A DNA stretch of 64,000 bases from Monoplex corrugatus (GCA_030674185.1 CM060307.1:53955442-54019441), one strand, 5' to 3'. Positions 10,701 through 22,523 are shown, counted from the stretch's first letter. Translations and numbers: made by a program. Notes: a model not told the origin generated them from the letters alone.

Positions 10701-12869
10701 ACTCGTGGAGAAAACACCGGAAACAAAACTGAAAGGATGAACAGAGCTTGATAGTGTAGGCTACACACTGCATGAAGCATACCTTAGCCGAAACGACCAC
10801 ATTCTGACATCCATCAGGTCTGTATGTCCAAATATTACGGACCCAGCGGGAAACGAACAGCCGATATGCCTTCAGACTTTTCTAAGCTCATAATTCGTCC
10901 GTTGTGTAGGCGCTGGTCCCATAATTATATAAACAAAATGATTCAACGATGCTGATACACTCTACAGTTTATATCAGGAAGATTATCTGGGTGCGCAGAC
11001 CACGATTGTTTTGGAATATCATAAGAATCAACTCCATCTATGTCCAGAATTTTTAAATGATATCTATGGTTCTCCTTTTCATTGAGTTTTTTCTGCGCAT
11101 TTCAATGCCGACGGTGCTCGGGGTCACTCTGTGGCATTCATGCCTACAGCCGTCGCGTACGTAGGTAAGGGAAGGAACTCCCAATATCTTGTCGAACTGC
11201 ACACAGATCTTTGCTACGGCTGTTGCGTACCGTAGCCAAGGGAAGCAACTCTCGATTATTCGTCGATCAGCACAAAGCTTTCGGAACTTTTACTAACGGC
11301 AGCTCATGCTATTATTTGCACGATCGCAAGAACCACAACACTGTGCGTGTAGAATTGTTGAATTTACGGTGCCTTTTGAAAAAAAGTTTGTATTTCGGCT
11401 CTGAAAGAACAGTATTCAAGGAATTATGACGAAATTTATTTCACTGGATTCTTCAGGCTGTCCCCTTTAATTTGATACCGAAACCAGCGCTGTGCATATA
11501 GTATGTAAAAGTTCCGACAGCATTGTCGACAGTATTGATCAGTCTCGGGAAAAACCGCGTGTGAAAACTTTGCACCTCGCCGCTGACGTTGCGTTCGGTA
11601 TGTGTATTTATCTTGCTCAGGGTCAAAGCGCACTTCTTTCACACCAGAAATAAAGACATAGGGCCTATGTCATGCCTGAAGCTCATTTAATGTGTCGACA
11701 TGAATGATAATCTTTTATTTTCCAATGGTGTTGGTAGACGAGCAGAAGCAATTTAAAATCGACAATTTTTGCCAGTTCTTTTGGGTTTGCATGTTGGCTA
11801 TTAGTGTAGACAGTAGTACTAGTAGAGAGGCTGGACCTACTTCTTCTCTTTGCAAAGCGATCTGAGTGAAGGGAGCAGGATTTTTTTTTTTTTTATATCT
11901 AAAGATGTGAATGTTTGTTGATATTCGTCTTAAGTGATTAAATTAAAGCATTGTTTCCTTCTACAGGCATGTTGTACTCTCACTTTCTCTCTCACTTCTC
12001 CTCTCCTCTTTCTCCTCCCTCTCCCTCTCACTCTCCCTCTCTCTCCCTCCTCTTTCTCCTCTCTCTCCTCTCTCATTCCTTTTCTCTCACTGGATGGAGC
12101 AGCAGGGAAGTTTCGGTCTATTTCTCCTATTTTTTTGTATCTGGTCTTTGTGATCTTACGTTTGCCAAAGGCCAGTTGGCCGAAAATTTGCTCTTGTCTC
12201 GTCTTGTATTAAACATGCGTTCTTATCCTTTTTCATGTTTTTTTTTGGTTCCTGGTTGCTTGAACGTGGGCAGTCACACTTGTTTTGGATGTTGTACTGC
12301 TGTTCTTGAAACTTGCTTTGAAACTGTTCGATATAAATTATATTAAATCAGCACCTGCAGAGAAAGCACCACATACACATTCATTTATGTGCATGTGAAA
12401 GTATCTGAAATGCTGTCTGGGACATGTTTGGTATGCAGTTTTTAGGAAGAGTATGTACACATTTTTAGGAACGGTACACAAACTGCTGACTCAAGATAGA
12501 CAGGACTGCACTTACATTCTGAAGGACATGTCACAGCATTAATGACATGCCTGAAGCAAGTGACCACCTGCCATAGGAGCCGGGCAGGTATTAATGCCTT
12601 TCCCCATGTTGTTTGTTTGTGGTTTATTGTTATAGTGTTAAACTACTAAAGTGAAAGTTTTGTGGTGCCATCAACCAGGGCATGCATTAAGTTTTCCACT
12701 TCCTTGACTTCTGGCATAATTATTTTCCCCTAGAAACATTATCGAACTCCAATAGCCATATATATATCAGTCACAGAATAGGTGGTAAGTCATGTTTAAA
12801 TTAAAGGCAGTTTGACACCAACTGCAGAATTATTTAGTTTCTTAAGATACTGGTTTCTTGGTGTTGCAG
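10701..12869. other. Intronic region with a CpG-rich part (about 10,780-11,660); no gene seen
   Basis: CpG dinucleotides are visibly denser between about 10,780 and 11,660 than in neighbouring AT-rich DNA. A two-copy, roughly 70-bp diverged tandem repeat lies at 11,143-11,282, and a CT-rich tract at about 11,985-12,095. Small open frames here lack recognisable domains. An alternative promoter is possible but unproven. Confidence 0.5.
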
Positions 12870-13060
12870 TGTTTTCATTCCTGGCTGTTCCCATATGCAA
12901 AATGTCAGACTGGGTGAGAAAGAAGACAGTGAGCCAGGATCATGTGTTTGTACATCCTGTCACAAAGGCTTCAACCAACTTTAAAGGAGATGGGGGACAG
13001 CCAAACACCAGAAGCAGCTTAGAAACCAGTGCTACAAACGGTTCCTACTCACGCATACAG
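12870..13060 (+). CDS. Candidate exon, possibly of the SENP1/2-like gene
   Basis: The acceptor GGTGTTGCAG (ending 12,869) and the donor CAG|GTATTG (13,061) bound 191 bp. Entered two bases short of a codon, it is open throughout and includes 'MSDWVRKKTVSQDHVFVHP' and 'TNGSYSRIQ'. The entry phase fits the exit phase of 4,484-4,560, but it exits in phase 0 whereas the exon at 22,205 needs phase 1. A further exon must lie between, or this one belongs to an alternative transcript (it has its own ATG at 12,902), or it is spurious. In another frame it reads 'CVCTSCHKGFNQL' before a stop, which I take as chance. Confidence 0.35.
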
Positions 13061-13228
13061 GTATTGTTTCTGTGCTCTGATGATTTCACATAATTTTATA
13101 TTCTTCCTTTTATGCAGATGATGTAAAAACATCAAATGATATTGAACACAGAGTTCATTGAAACTTTAAAGTTTTAATACTTTATTGGAAGTTATTTGAC
13201 TATATACACCAAATATGAAAACATTTGC

Positions 13229-13343
13229 CTTGTAAATCTGGAAGTAATGATGAGACAGATACATATATTACAGTATTATAGTTGTGTTCCAGGAATTTTG
13301 CCTGTCATCCAAAATTCAATTGAGATTTGTATAAATGAATACA
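13229..13343. repeat. Intact paralogue of the insertion site of the 4.67-kb TIR element
   Basis: This roughly 115-bp stretch (TGTAAATCTGGAAG... to ...TAAATGAATAC) is homologous to the left flank (about 14,022-14,058) joined to the right flank (18,727 to about 18,810) of the TIR element. It therefore acts as an internal 'empty site' showing the sequence without the insertion. Confidence 0.75.
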
Positions 13344-13677
13344 GTGACTGCCAAAAATGAAAATGATCAAGTTAGAAATGGCCAAGAAAATTCAGTTTGA
13401 AATTTCAGTTGCTCAGGAGTTTCATTTTCATGTTTTTTTTCATTTTGTCAAGATGACGTCTCCGCGCTCAGAATGAATTCTGTACTATTGTCACACGCGC
13501 AGTGTGATGGAGAAGATCCAGAATGATCACGGCACAAGCCTTAAGCCTGCACATAAACACACGAGCTGGCCAGGTCTTGAGGTCCTACCTAGATAGTTCC
13601 ATCATCCTGGAGTCGTAAGGGAGTGAGGTGGCAGAAACTTCAACTTTTCTCCCTCACTTCATATTCCTACACATATT
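13344..13677. other. Intronic spacer, nothing recognised
   Basis: Sequence between the empty-site paralogue and the SINE poly-T. No open frame with known domains, no terminal repeats. Confidence 0.5.
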
Positions 13678-14022
13678 CTTTTTTTTTTTTTTTAACCAAG
13701 ACTTCAGGAAGGCAAGAAGGCTAATTGGTCTTCAAGGGGTGGGACCTGGGAAATCAATCTATCTCTTCAATGTTTTATGCCATGATGGCCGGGCAGTGCC
13801 CTGCTCTTCGCGATTTTCAACTGCCGTGGGATCTATAGCGTGCGCAGCCAGAAGGCACACAGGTCCAACTTTTTTTTGTCCCCTTCCGAAGGACTAAACG
13901 TCAGTTCAGTTTTCCGGTCAAACTGAGGAGAAAAGTCAAGGCCTGTACAGGGAGCGAACCCTGGAAACACGAGTTTAGTTATTGGCAGGCGAACATCTGA
14001 ACCATTCTGCTACTCTTCTCCC
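13678..14022 (-). mobile_element. tRNA-derived SINE, minus strand
   Basis: On the minus strand the head reads GAGTAGCAGAATGG (pol III A box, about 14,002-14,012) and GGTTCGCTCCC (B box, 13,950-13,960) at tRNA-like spacing. A body of about 250 bp follows, ending in a poly-A tail seen as a T run at 13,678-13,693. It is not a functional tRNA gene: the 3' acceptor half is replaced by SINE body. Its head boundary coincides with the start of the flank homology of the next element. Confidence 0.8.
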
Positions 14023-14774
14023 TTATAAATCTGGAAGTTATGATGAGACAGATGTATATGGTCACGGCTACGAAATGGTGTCTAAAAAGTGTGACACATA
14101 AGCAACAAAATGAAACACCTGTCAATGGAAGAATATTGTGCAAACCAAATAGCAGGACAAAAACCATGACAAATAATCCAACTTGCAAGTCAGTCGGACA
14201 TTTATCACTCCTGTAAACACAGATAATATGATGTTCTGTTGTACATAAGATCACATGATGTCACAGACCTTGTAAAGGAAAGAACCTGAGAAGGAACAGA
14301 TATTTTGCTCAAAATAATGTGAACATGTTAACAGCAGGTCCAGTTGGTACATCTGAAGGTAGGACAGGAAAATCAAACACACTAAATACAAAAAAAAAAT
14401 TAAAGGAGAAGATTTTGTACATAACTTCACAACAATTCTTTAGTGTGTAAATTTTAGAGCTGTACCACGGAAGATAAAATAAACTTCTGCAGTTTTGAAG
14501 ACAAGCAGTGTGAAGAGAGATGAAAAAATAATTATGTGAAGCACTCAGGTAATGCCTAATTATGAATGTTTTCATATTAAGGCTTACTATATGTACGTTA
14601 CTGGAATATCCACTCATCTCCAACATTTAAGAAATCTCAAAAGCTGAAAATTCTTATTGTTGTGCAAAACAGCTTATGAGTAACTCAAAAGACATGTTCC
14701 AAACAAAACCAGGCTATGGCTATGAAAAATGAAAATATTACAAGAGCACATACCAGAACAGCAACCAAATAGTC

Positions 14775-15530
14775 GTCTGTACACAACTTCACAACAGTCA
14801 CAACAAAACATTGTACTGCAGCATCCTCTAAAACGCAAACTTCGGCATCAAACTATCTTTCACTTGAAATGAGAAGAACCAAAATGCCACACATGACAGT
14901 CAGTTTCTTTTCATGTGAATTGTGGCTTGCTGAATTCAGTAAAGATCTCTTTAGTACATAACTCCACAACATTCTTAAGGAGAATCTCCCTTTCCTTCAG
15001 GAAAACAGTACTTGTATCGATTAATTTCCACAAAAGCAGGGGTACAAGAGCTCAGGGGATTGTATCAGCATGTTTCGAATACATTTGGGATTGATGATGA
15101 GGGTGTTAAACTGACTATTCTATAGAATGTTCATAACTTAACTTACCAGTTCATAACTTCACAACATTCACAACATAATATTGTACTAAACATTCCTCTA
15201 AAAAGCAAAAGATGGCATCAAACCATCTGTCATTTGAGATAATAAGAACCAAATGTCATGTATGATAATCACTTTCTTTTTAAGTGATTTGTGATTTCCT
15301 AAAATCAGTAAAGATCTCTTTAGTACATGATTTCACAACATTCTGAGATAATCTACCTTTTCTTCAGAAAAAAAGCAAATATATTGATAATTTTTTTTGT
15401 ATAAAAACAGTTAAAAAGAAGCTACAGGGATTGTATCTGCATTATTTGAATACATGTGGGATTGATAAAAAGTTATTTCAGAAAAATGCGTTGTTTTCTA
15501 TAAAATGTTCATAACTTCACATACAGAAAA
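14775..15530. repeat. Two diverged ~370-bp tandem units inside the TIR element
   Basis: Units begin near 14,775 and 15,145; landmarks such as ACTTCACAACA, CATCCTCTAAAA, AGTAAAGATCTCTTTAGTACAT and GGGATTGTATC recur at offsets of about 368-373 bp. Each unit contains two copies of the CATAACTTCACAAC motif. A third unit seems to start near 15,505 and is cut by the LINE insertion. Confidence 0.8.
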
Positions 15531-15572
15531 CATCTTTTGCAACACTGCACACTTAAAAGCATAAAAGCATAA

Positions 15573-17095
15573 GCCAACTATCTCCTCCTTGCAACTGATA
15601 CTGGCAAAGTCTCTCTCCTCACACTCCTTGATCTGTCTGCAGCCTTCGATACCATTGACCATGGTATTCTCCTTTCTAGACTTCATCATACTTTTGGCAT
15701 CTCTGACATTGCTCTCTCCTTTTTCACTTCGTATTTATCAAACAGAAAACAAACTGTTCTCATCAATGGCACTTACTCTCAACCTGCATACCTGACCTGT
15801 GGTGTTCCACAAGGATCTGTCCTTGGCCCTGTTCTTTTCACTCTTTACACCTCCCCCCTGTCCACCATCATCAACTCCCACTCTATAAAACACCACTTCT
15901 ATGCTGGTGACACCCAACTTCAAGACAGTGACTCACCTGATAATATACAGCGCCTGTTGACTCGCACCACTGAGTGTTACTCGGACATTAAGAACTGGAT
16001 GACGTTCAACAAACTTCAGCTTAATGACGACAAGACAGAAGCTATCCTCATAGGCACCCGTCAGAAACTTTCTCAGCTGCCTCCTCTTTCTCTCCCATTA
16101 TGTAACACATCAGTCCCAATTTCTGATTCATCTAAAAACCTTGGTGTCTGCATTGACTCTACCCTCTTCATGAACAACTTTGTTTCTCAAACTGCCAGAT
16201 CTTGCTACTATCATCTCCATCGTATAAGGCTGATCAGGAAGTATCTCTCTGTCGAAACAACTGCAAAACTCGTTCTCTCCTTCATAATGTCTCGCATTGA
16301 CTATTGCAATTCACTCCTGTCTGGTCTTCCTGCCTCCACCATTCACATCCTACAGCGCATTCAAAACAATGCTGTACGCCTTGTACTCAAAAAGAAAAAA
16401 GCTGACCACATATCTCCTCTCTCTGGCACAACTTCACTGGCTTCCTGTATCAAAGCGCATACAGTACAAACTAGACACCATGTGCTACAAAAGCCTCAAT
16501 AACGCAGCCCCCGATTACCTGTCAAGCCTACTTGAGATCTATGTTCCCTCACGTACCCTCCGCTCTGCCTCCGATCCTCTGACTTTTCGCTTTCCACGCA
16601 CTAAGCTCAATACCTATGGTCCACGAGCCTCTGTTTCTGGTCCACTCTTCTGGAACAAACTTCCTCTCTCAGTCCGTCAGCAACCTACTTTTGTCTCCTT
16701 CAAGTCCGCTCTCAAAACTCACCTTTTCTCCTCCGCATAAAATCCTAACCTCACTCAACCCCCCCCCCCCCCCCCCCCCCCCTCTGCAGCCTGTCTCCGC
16801 TTGGAGGGGAATCACATGGTTATAATATATAATTGTATATGCTATGCTCTCTATAATTTTCCATTACTTTTATTCTTGCTTTTATTGCTTTTATTCTTTC
16901 TCCCCATTTATAGCCGTGTGTGTGTGTGTGTTGTGTGTGTGTGTGTGTGTGCGTGTGCGTGCGTGTGTGTACGTGCGTGCGTGCGTGCGTGTGTGCGTGC
17001 ATGTGTGCGTGCGTGTGTGTCTGCTTCAGCGCTTAGATTTGATTTTATCAAGATTTTGCGCTATATAAATATTGTAATTATTATTATTATATTGA
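15573..17095 (+). mobile_element. L2/CR1-group LINE, 5'-truncated, RT to 3' end
   Basis: One frame is open from about 15,573 to 16,502: 'TLLDLSAAFDTIDHGIL' (RT motif A), 'CGVPQGSVLGPVLF' (motif B) and 'FYAGDTQL' (motif C). The canonical second residue of YADD is replaced by Gly (codon 15,906-15,908, GGT), removing a catalytic Asp. A +1 shift near 16,420 moves the C-terminal part to the frame ending 16,740, with 'QLHWLPVSKRIQYK', 'GPLFWNKLPLSVR' and a terminal 'SFKSALKTHLF'. The 3' UTR has a C run (about 16,760-16,781) and a (GT)n tract. The last bases, GCGCTATATAAATATT followed by (ATT)n, are typical of L2-like 3' ends. It lies inside the TIR element, so it is younger than that insertion. Inactive. 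Confidence 0.9.
16914..17022. repeat. (GT)n/(GC GT)n microsatellite in the LINE 3' UTR
   Basis: Compound GT tract with GCGT interruptions; Cys/Val and Thr/His frames through it are artefacts. Confidence 0.95.
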
Positions 17096-20000
17096 TAAGA
17101 TTTACTTAAAACTGTACCAACAGGCTATTAACAAACTATAGAGTCAATAGCAGGTATGTGTTTGTAATAAAAGCATCCACTAGAATTTCTTTCTTTCTTC
17201 ATAACATCACAACAGATGATTATACTGCATTTTTGTGTGAGGTTATGTGCATCATGCAAGTTGCTGGCAAATTTTAAGGCACAAAGTATTTCGATTCAGA
17301 ATTCTCAAAAATAACTTCTGACCTGCAGAAGGCATTTTAACAGATTTTACATTAGTATTACAAAATTTAACATCAATACCATATCGCATATGTTCATAAC
17401 AAAATCCAGACCATGCAGATGCTGATGTGATGTTATGTACATCATGAAAAGTACACAACATTGTCCAAAATCCACAAAAAAGCCTAAAATCATTATTGAA
17501 ATAATCCAAGAGCACCAGCCTGTCAACAAACTCTTTTTTCAACATTATTCTTAAATAGATTGCATTTGTGAACAGTGGTTTGGTTTGGTATGATTTTTGT
17601 TGCTGTGAAGTTATGCACTGACCTATGAACAATAAGGCCAACACATGCAGGGACCAAGTATCACTAATCAGTGCTTTTTATTAACTTCATGTATGTAAGA
17701 ATGATGAATGTACATTTTCTGCCTGTGGTAAACAATAAAACAAGAAGTCATAGGTGTACATCACCATCACGACAATCAGACTGATGGGTGCCCACAAACA
17801 CAAGGCAAAACCAACACTAAACAGAAGAACTCTCTAAGTCAGCAAGCTCAAAGAGTAAGGCTAAAGGGATGTTAATTATTGGTTATAACAACTGTAATTG
17901 GACAGCAACGGAGATATCAATATATTAACAGAAAAAAACAGGCAATCCTGGCCAGATTCTGTTGTACATAACATGGGAAAATGATTCACAAGAAAAACTT
18001 GATCAGCTTTTTTTTCCTTCCTGCCATTCCACAGAGTGATTTTCACTTCACGAGACAAAAGGCACAAAGCCGTATCAATGAAACAACCAAGTCAGTGTGG
18101 TCAGTGTGTGAAAGCTGAAATGTCAATCTGCATGAAAAAAATAGTACATAACACTGCATTCACAACAGAAAGCAGAAACATCACATCACTCTTTTGAATA
18201 AGACAAACTTAAATACATTCATTTTTGAGAGAATCGGTCAATTTTGCTTCATGGGTTTTACCCGAATTAGTGCTAAATCGACGATTCTTACGTGCAAGGG
18301 AAATTTCACAACGAACAGTGATGTACTCGAAGCAGATTTTGCTCGGCAATTTTTTACTTCCTTTGCCCACTATTTGCCAATGTAGAAGTATGATGGCTTT
18401 ATGCATTCAATTTGATGTTGATCAAGTCCCAGACATGAAAGTTTCTTGTACTCGTTGCGGCATATCGCTCAATCAATTGCGCACACTCTTCGTAGTGTCA
18501 CAAAAATTATCTCTGACGATAGTGTAAACAAATGACAAAATATTGATTTTCGGAACTGTTATCAGTTGCTGTGGGGGGAAATGCACCCAGGTGCAAAGGT
18601 CATTACTTCACTTTCACATTACATTAATTTTGTGGATATATTTGAGGTATAGAGTATGTAAATTTAGCTCCGAAGTTTGGTAGTAGTGCGTGCGGGCCGT
18701 TCGACGCCATTTCATAGCCGTGACCATATACCAAGATAGCATTATAGTTGTGATCCAGGAATTTTACCTGTCATCCAAAAATTCAGTTGAGATTTGTGTA
18801 AATGAATACATTTGGTCAATATTTTATAATCATTACTGTCATTATCATTATTCAGTAAAAAAAATGGAGCAGATAAAGGTGGACTGTTTGATGTTTTTTA
18901 AAATTTTTGTTTAGCAGAAAAATGAAATCAGTAATTATATATTGTCTGTTGATATCTTTTAGGGGAATAGGAGCAAGTGTAGGTTTTTGCAAATGCTGTT
19001 TACACATAAGGTCATAATGTTCATGAGGAGCACCCTCACCTTCATTTCAATGATATGTACAACTACAAGTGAGAACTTCATAGGCATCAGTGTCGGAGTA
19101 CACCGATGCCTTTGCAGACATGAAATGAAAATTGGAACAGTGATGAGTGAGGCTTAAAAAAGCACCTGGCAGCAAGAAGGAAAAGGGAGTGATGCAAAAT
19201 CAGGACTTGTCTAGTCCATCCCAGTGCACAATTCCATACTCTCTCAAGATGCTGTTTGAATATTTACATCTGACACTGATGTATTTTACAGAATACCGGT
19301 ACTGGCAGACTGTTACAGCTACCTATGCACAGCAGGAATGGTGCACATGAAAATGGTAAAGTTGCTCTTGTTTTTCATTATGACTACTTGTTTTGGAGAC
19401 CAACGCTAGGTTTACTACACTTTTTTAGTCTGTGATGATGGCACAATTGTAACAGTGCAGAACTTCACAAATAAAATCAGATATATCATCAGAATTCTCT
19501 GGATCGGTCAGTTGGTTATTTGACATCAGGTTGCAATGGTGATGAAATATGTCATAGAAATTGTGCATAAATAAGAGTGAAATAAGCATATTTTTTGGAT
19601 GAGAGATGATTAGATAGGTGAATGTGTCTCAGAGTTAAGACGTAGAAAATTTTTTTTTTGTTATGGATGTTTGGTGACTGAAGAGAATGGACAGTACACA
19701 CATGACTGTTTTATTGGACACAAATACACACAAATGTTTTTCTTGGTAGTTTTATATTGACTTATCAGGCACAGTTACTTGGTAGATTGCGTGCGTCTGA
19801 ATTAGTTTCACTTTGTAAGGATTTCTTGATGACAGGTGTAAGAAAGACTGTACATAGTAATTTAAAAGCTGATCCAAAAGTCTTGTCAGTAAGGTTACCA
19901 TTTCTGAACTGTTTATAGGAAATACTTTTAACTTCTGTTGAAGTGAAATATAGCCTTTGCGCTATCAGTATGCACACAATTATAATGGTAGTTTTTCCTG

Positions 20001-20303
20001 TTTAATTATATCATTTCAGTGAAAATGTGATTCAGCTGACAGCATGTCTGAAAATTGGAGCCTAGCACTGAGATGGTCAGTTGATATATATCTTCAAAAG
20101 GTTCAAAGTTCTAGATGTTCAGATCAAAATTCATACTGATTTGAAAGTTGCTTTCAGAGACAAGTGTGTTGTCATATAGGACAGTTTGCTACTGGACTGA
20201 TTGTTTCTAACAAGGAAAAACTGACTGGAAAGACAGGTACAGGTGTGAACATCCAAGTGGGGCCTGGAATGATCAAACTGTTCAGTTGTGAAAAGGGTAG
20301 CTG

Positions 20304-20577
20304 AAGTGAAACTTAGTGTTTTCATATGGCACAGTTGAATGAATACTGCAGCATGATTTTGAGATTACTGCAATGGGATACAACAGATGCAGAAATTATT
20401 GTGCCCTTCTGTTTTGGAACCACAGGAGCTTTCATGGAATAAGTGAAACTTAAGGCATTTTTTATGGCACAGTTAAAGGGATCCTGCAGTATGATCTTGA
20501 GATTACTGCAGTAGTGTACCACAGATGCAGAAATTATGGTCTGTTCATGGTTTGGAACCACAGGAGCTGTTTAGGTA
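20304..20577. repeat. Two-copy ~137-bp tandem repeat
   Basis: AAGTGAAACTTA recurs at 20,304 and 20,441, followed in both by a ...ATGGCACAGTT...GAGATTACTGCA...ACAGATGCAGAAATTAT...GGAACCACAGGAGCT order. The copies are diverged. Confidence 0.85.
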
Positions 20578-21320
20578 GTCAGGGGTTCCTCTTTACTGTC
20601 ATGCTTTTTTCCTCACAAGAAACTTATTTCTGCTGTTCAGATAATTCACCTGTGTTTCTTCCAAACTCTCTCCTTAGCTTTCCAGATTATGACTGTCTTT
20701 AAGGTCGGATAAAGAACGGTCATGTTTGCAAAAATCCGCTCCTTGCTAAGTACATTTGTATGAATTCATATGCTTAGGGATTCTTCACAGGAATTCTAGC
20801 CTGCATAAGAAGACTGATCTTGGGATGAGGAAAGTGGTTGCCAGATAGATTACTTATTTTCTGATGGAGGAACAGGGAAAAAAATGGAGGGTTCAGAGTT
20901 CTAAGCGATTGCTTGAAATGTTTGAGTCAGAGGGCCCCAAATGGCTCTGTGATGTGATCACAGGTGGCTCACCATCCATGGCATCCTGAACTAACAGTCC
21001 AATATAATACAGTGGGTGCTAATGTCAAAAGACCACTTGTGCTGAGACCTGATTTTCAAAGCCAGAAGAGACTTTTCTCCATTTTCTTCAACTCCCAAGG
21101 CTTGATCAATGTTTTGCGTGAAAAATCAACTCTTTAGTGGAAGACATTATGTAGAAAGTGTTTTTCCCAGAGTTGTGCAATCCATCCATGAACAGCATCC
21201 GAATGTTGGTACCAGCTAAACAGTCCTACACGACAACATAAGTGTCTGTAAACCCAAGGTCACTATGACATCCTACAAGAGCAGTCCATTCAAATTCTCC
21301 ATCTTCCCTACAGTCCTGAC

Positions 21321-21430
21321 TTAACCTTTGACTTCCGCACCCTGTCCATCAGCATCCTGCATTGCCAACCATGCTTGGAAAGCAAAAACGTAACCCTTTG
21401 GTTCCGGTATCCTATCCATCAGTCCTCATA
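21321..21430. mobile_element. Truncated TTAA MITE, same family as 33,596-33,743 and 41,030-41,222
   Basis: Starts TTAACCTTTGACTTCCGCAC and continues with GCATCCTGCATTGCCAACCA and AAAGCAAAAACGTAACCC, shared in order with the two other copies. The right terminal repeat is missing. Confidence 0.7.
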
Positions 21431-22204
21431 ACATAGACTTTTATTACTGTGTGGAACATTTGATTGATAGAAGTAAATGGGAGAAGTTCCCTTTGTACTT
21501 AATTGTTCAGTGACCAGAGTGATTAGAGACTTATTTCATTAAATGTTCTTTCTATTGCCAAAAATAAACTGAAATCTTATTGTCTAAGAAATTAAAAAAA
21601 GTTGACAAGCTATCTGTTGTTTACTAGTTTTCTCTTGCTTTGTTCCTTTCTTGAGACCATCATCAGATGAATAACTGCTAGAATGCTAGAAACCAGGGTC
21701 AGGGAATCCTTTGACATCAAAAGAGCTTCAGTTGCAATAGTGAAAGCATATTGAAAAAGGACTAAAAATCTCTTGGAAGGAATTCAGACTCTAACTAGTG
21801 AAAGTTGTACTTTAAGGAGAAAAATTGGGGAACCTCTATAATCAACAGTAATTATCATAAAAAAAATATGCTATTTTGTCATGTTGGATGCAAGTGATCT
21901 TCCGTGTACCGATTGATGGGCTCTTCCAGCGCATGGCTACGAGCCAAAACGACAAAGAGTGGAGTTGGCTTCACATCTGACAAAGGTTTCAAGACAAGAC
22001 TGAAAAGCTTGTGGAAACTACTTAGTTTGCATGGCAGCATTTTCAGTTTTAATTCATACTATGTCAGAATCGGGAGTCATGAAATCAGTTTGCACTCAGT
22101 GTTTTTTTTTTACTTGCATGTAGTTATTATTAGATGTCATACTGTATAGATGACTTTGACTGTTTACTTTGTTCAAGTTGCCTTTGTTCATATCGTGATC
22201 TTAG

Positions 22205-22326
22205 GAGTTAATGGAGACGTGCATGTGGTGGATGTACAACCCTGCAGCTTTTTGTCGTCCTCTTCGCGTCGCTCCTCCAGCTGTTCCACCCGACCTGGCC
22301 ATGGGCGACGCAGCACTGTAGAGCAG
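22205..22326 (+). CDS. Exon of SENP1/2-like SUMO protease gene (Ser/Arg-rich)
   Basis: An acceptor at 22,203-22,204 (CTTAG) or an alternative at 22,206-22,207 (GGAG) opens a frame needing two bases. It reads 'NGDVHVVDVQPCSF', then a Ser/Arg-rich run 'LSSSSRRSSSCSTRPGHG', and closes 'RRSTVEQ' at the donor CAG|GTAGGT (22,327), phase 0. It is phase-compatible with the next exon at 22,524 only about 200 bp on, giving 'RRSTVEQ' followed by 'CFQLKEKEDYLKLLQQY'. SENP1 and SENP2 have a comparable TVEE...E-Y-KLL block upstream of the protease domain, which is the main reason for the assignment. VHVVDV could be a further SUMO-interacting motif. With the upstream acceptor, a direct join to exon 4,484-4,560 would give a stop. 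Confidence 0.6.
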
Positions 22327-22523
22327 GTAGGTAGGCCTACCTTAGAACATGGCTGTGCTTTTGTGTGAGCTGGTTTACCATGTTTGGTTTAGCTTGTTGA
22401 GTGAGAAGGGAAAGGGTGCATTTGTAAAGACTTGAAAAGTTGATAATTGTTTGTGTTGAGTGAGAAGGAAAAGGGGTATGTGATTTGTAAAGACTTTATT
22501 GATAGTTGTTTATGTACTTGCAG

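Larger units (their letters stand above)
14059..18726. mobile_element. 4.67-kb DNA element with 24-bp TIRs and TATA target duplication, type unknown
   Basis: Left end TGGTCACGGCTACGAAATGG plus TGTC (14,059-14,082); the right end (18,703-18,726) is its reverse complement with two mismatches. TATA immediately flanks both ends (14,055-14,058; 18,727-18,730). Flanking sequences reconstitute the paralogue at 13,229-13,343, supporting precise insertion. No transposase is recognised: minus-strand frames at 18,406-18,209 and 18,067-17,876 have no known motif. The interior holds many copies of a short motif around CATAACTTCACAAC and a two-unit, roughly 370-bp tandem repeat, and is interrupted by an L2-like LINE (15,573-17,095). 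Because TATA is palindromic, the duplication could be 2 or 4 bp, so the superfamily stays open. Confidence 0.7.
18731..22204. other. Long intronic region with a two-copy tandem repeat and a MITE remnant
   Basis: Apart from the repeat at 20,304-20,577 and the MITE remnant at 21,321-21,430 I see no coding or element signal. A possible small exon near 21,931 was examined and not accepted. Confidence 0.5.

Noticed and set aside
12880..13000. C2H2-like CVCTSCHKGFNQL in an alternative frame of the 12,870 segment
   Set aside because: A stop follows immediately and the spacing to the next histidine is wrong; the other frame is open across the whole splice-bounded segment.
21931..21984. Possible small exon (CTCTTCCAG acceptor, HGYEPKRQRVELASH peptide)
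   Set aside because: The basic KRQR stretch is attractive, but the donor (AAG|GTTTCA) is poor and the phases do not connect to 12,870 or 22,205 without stops.
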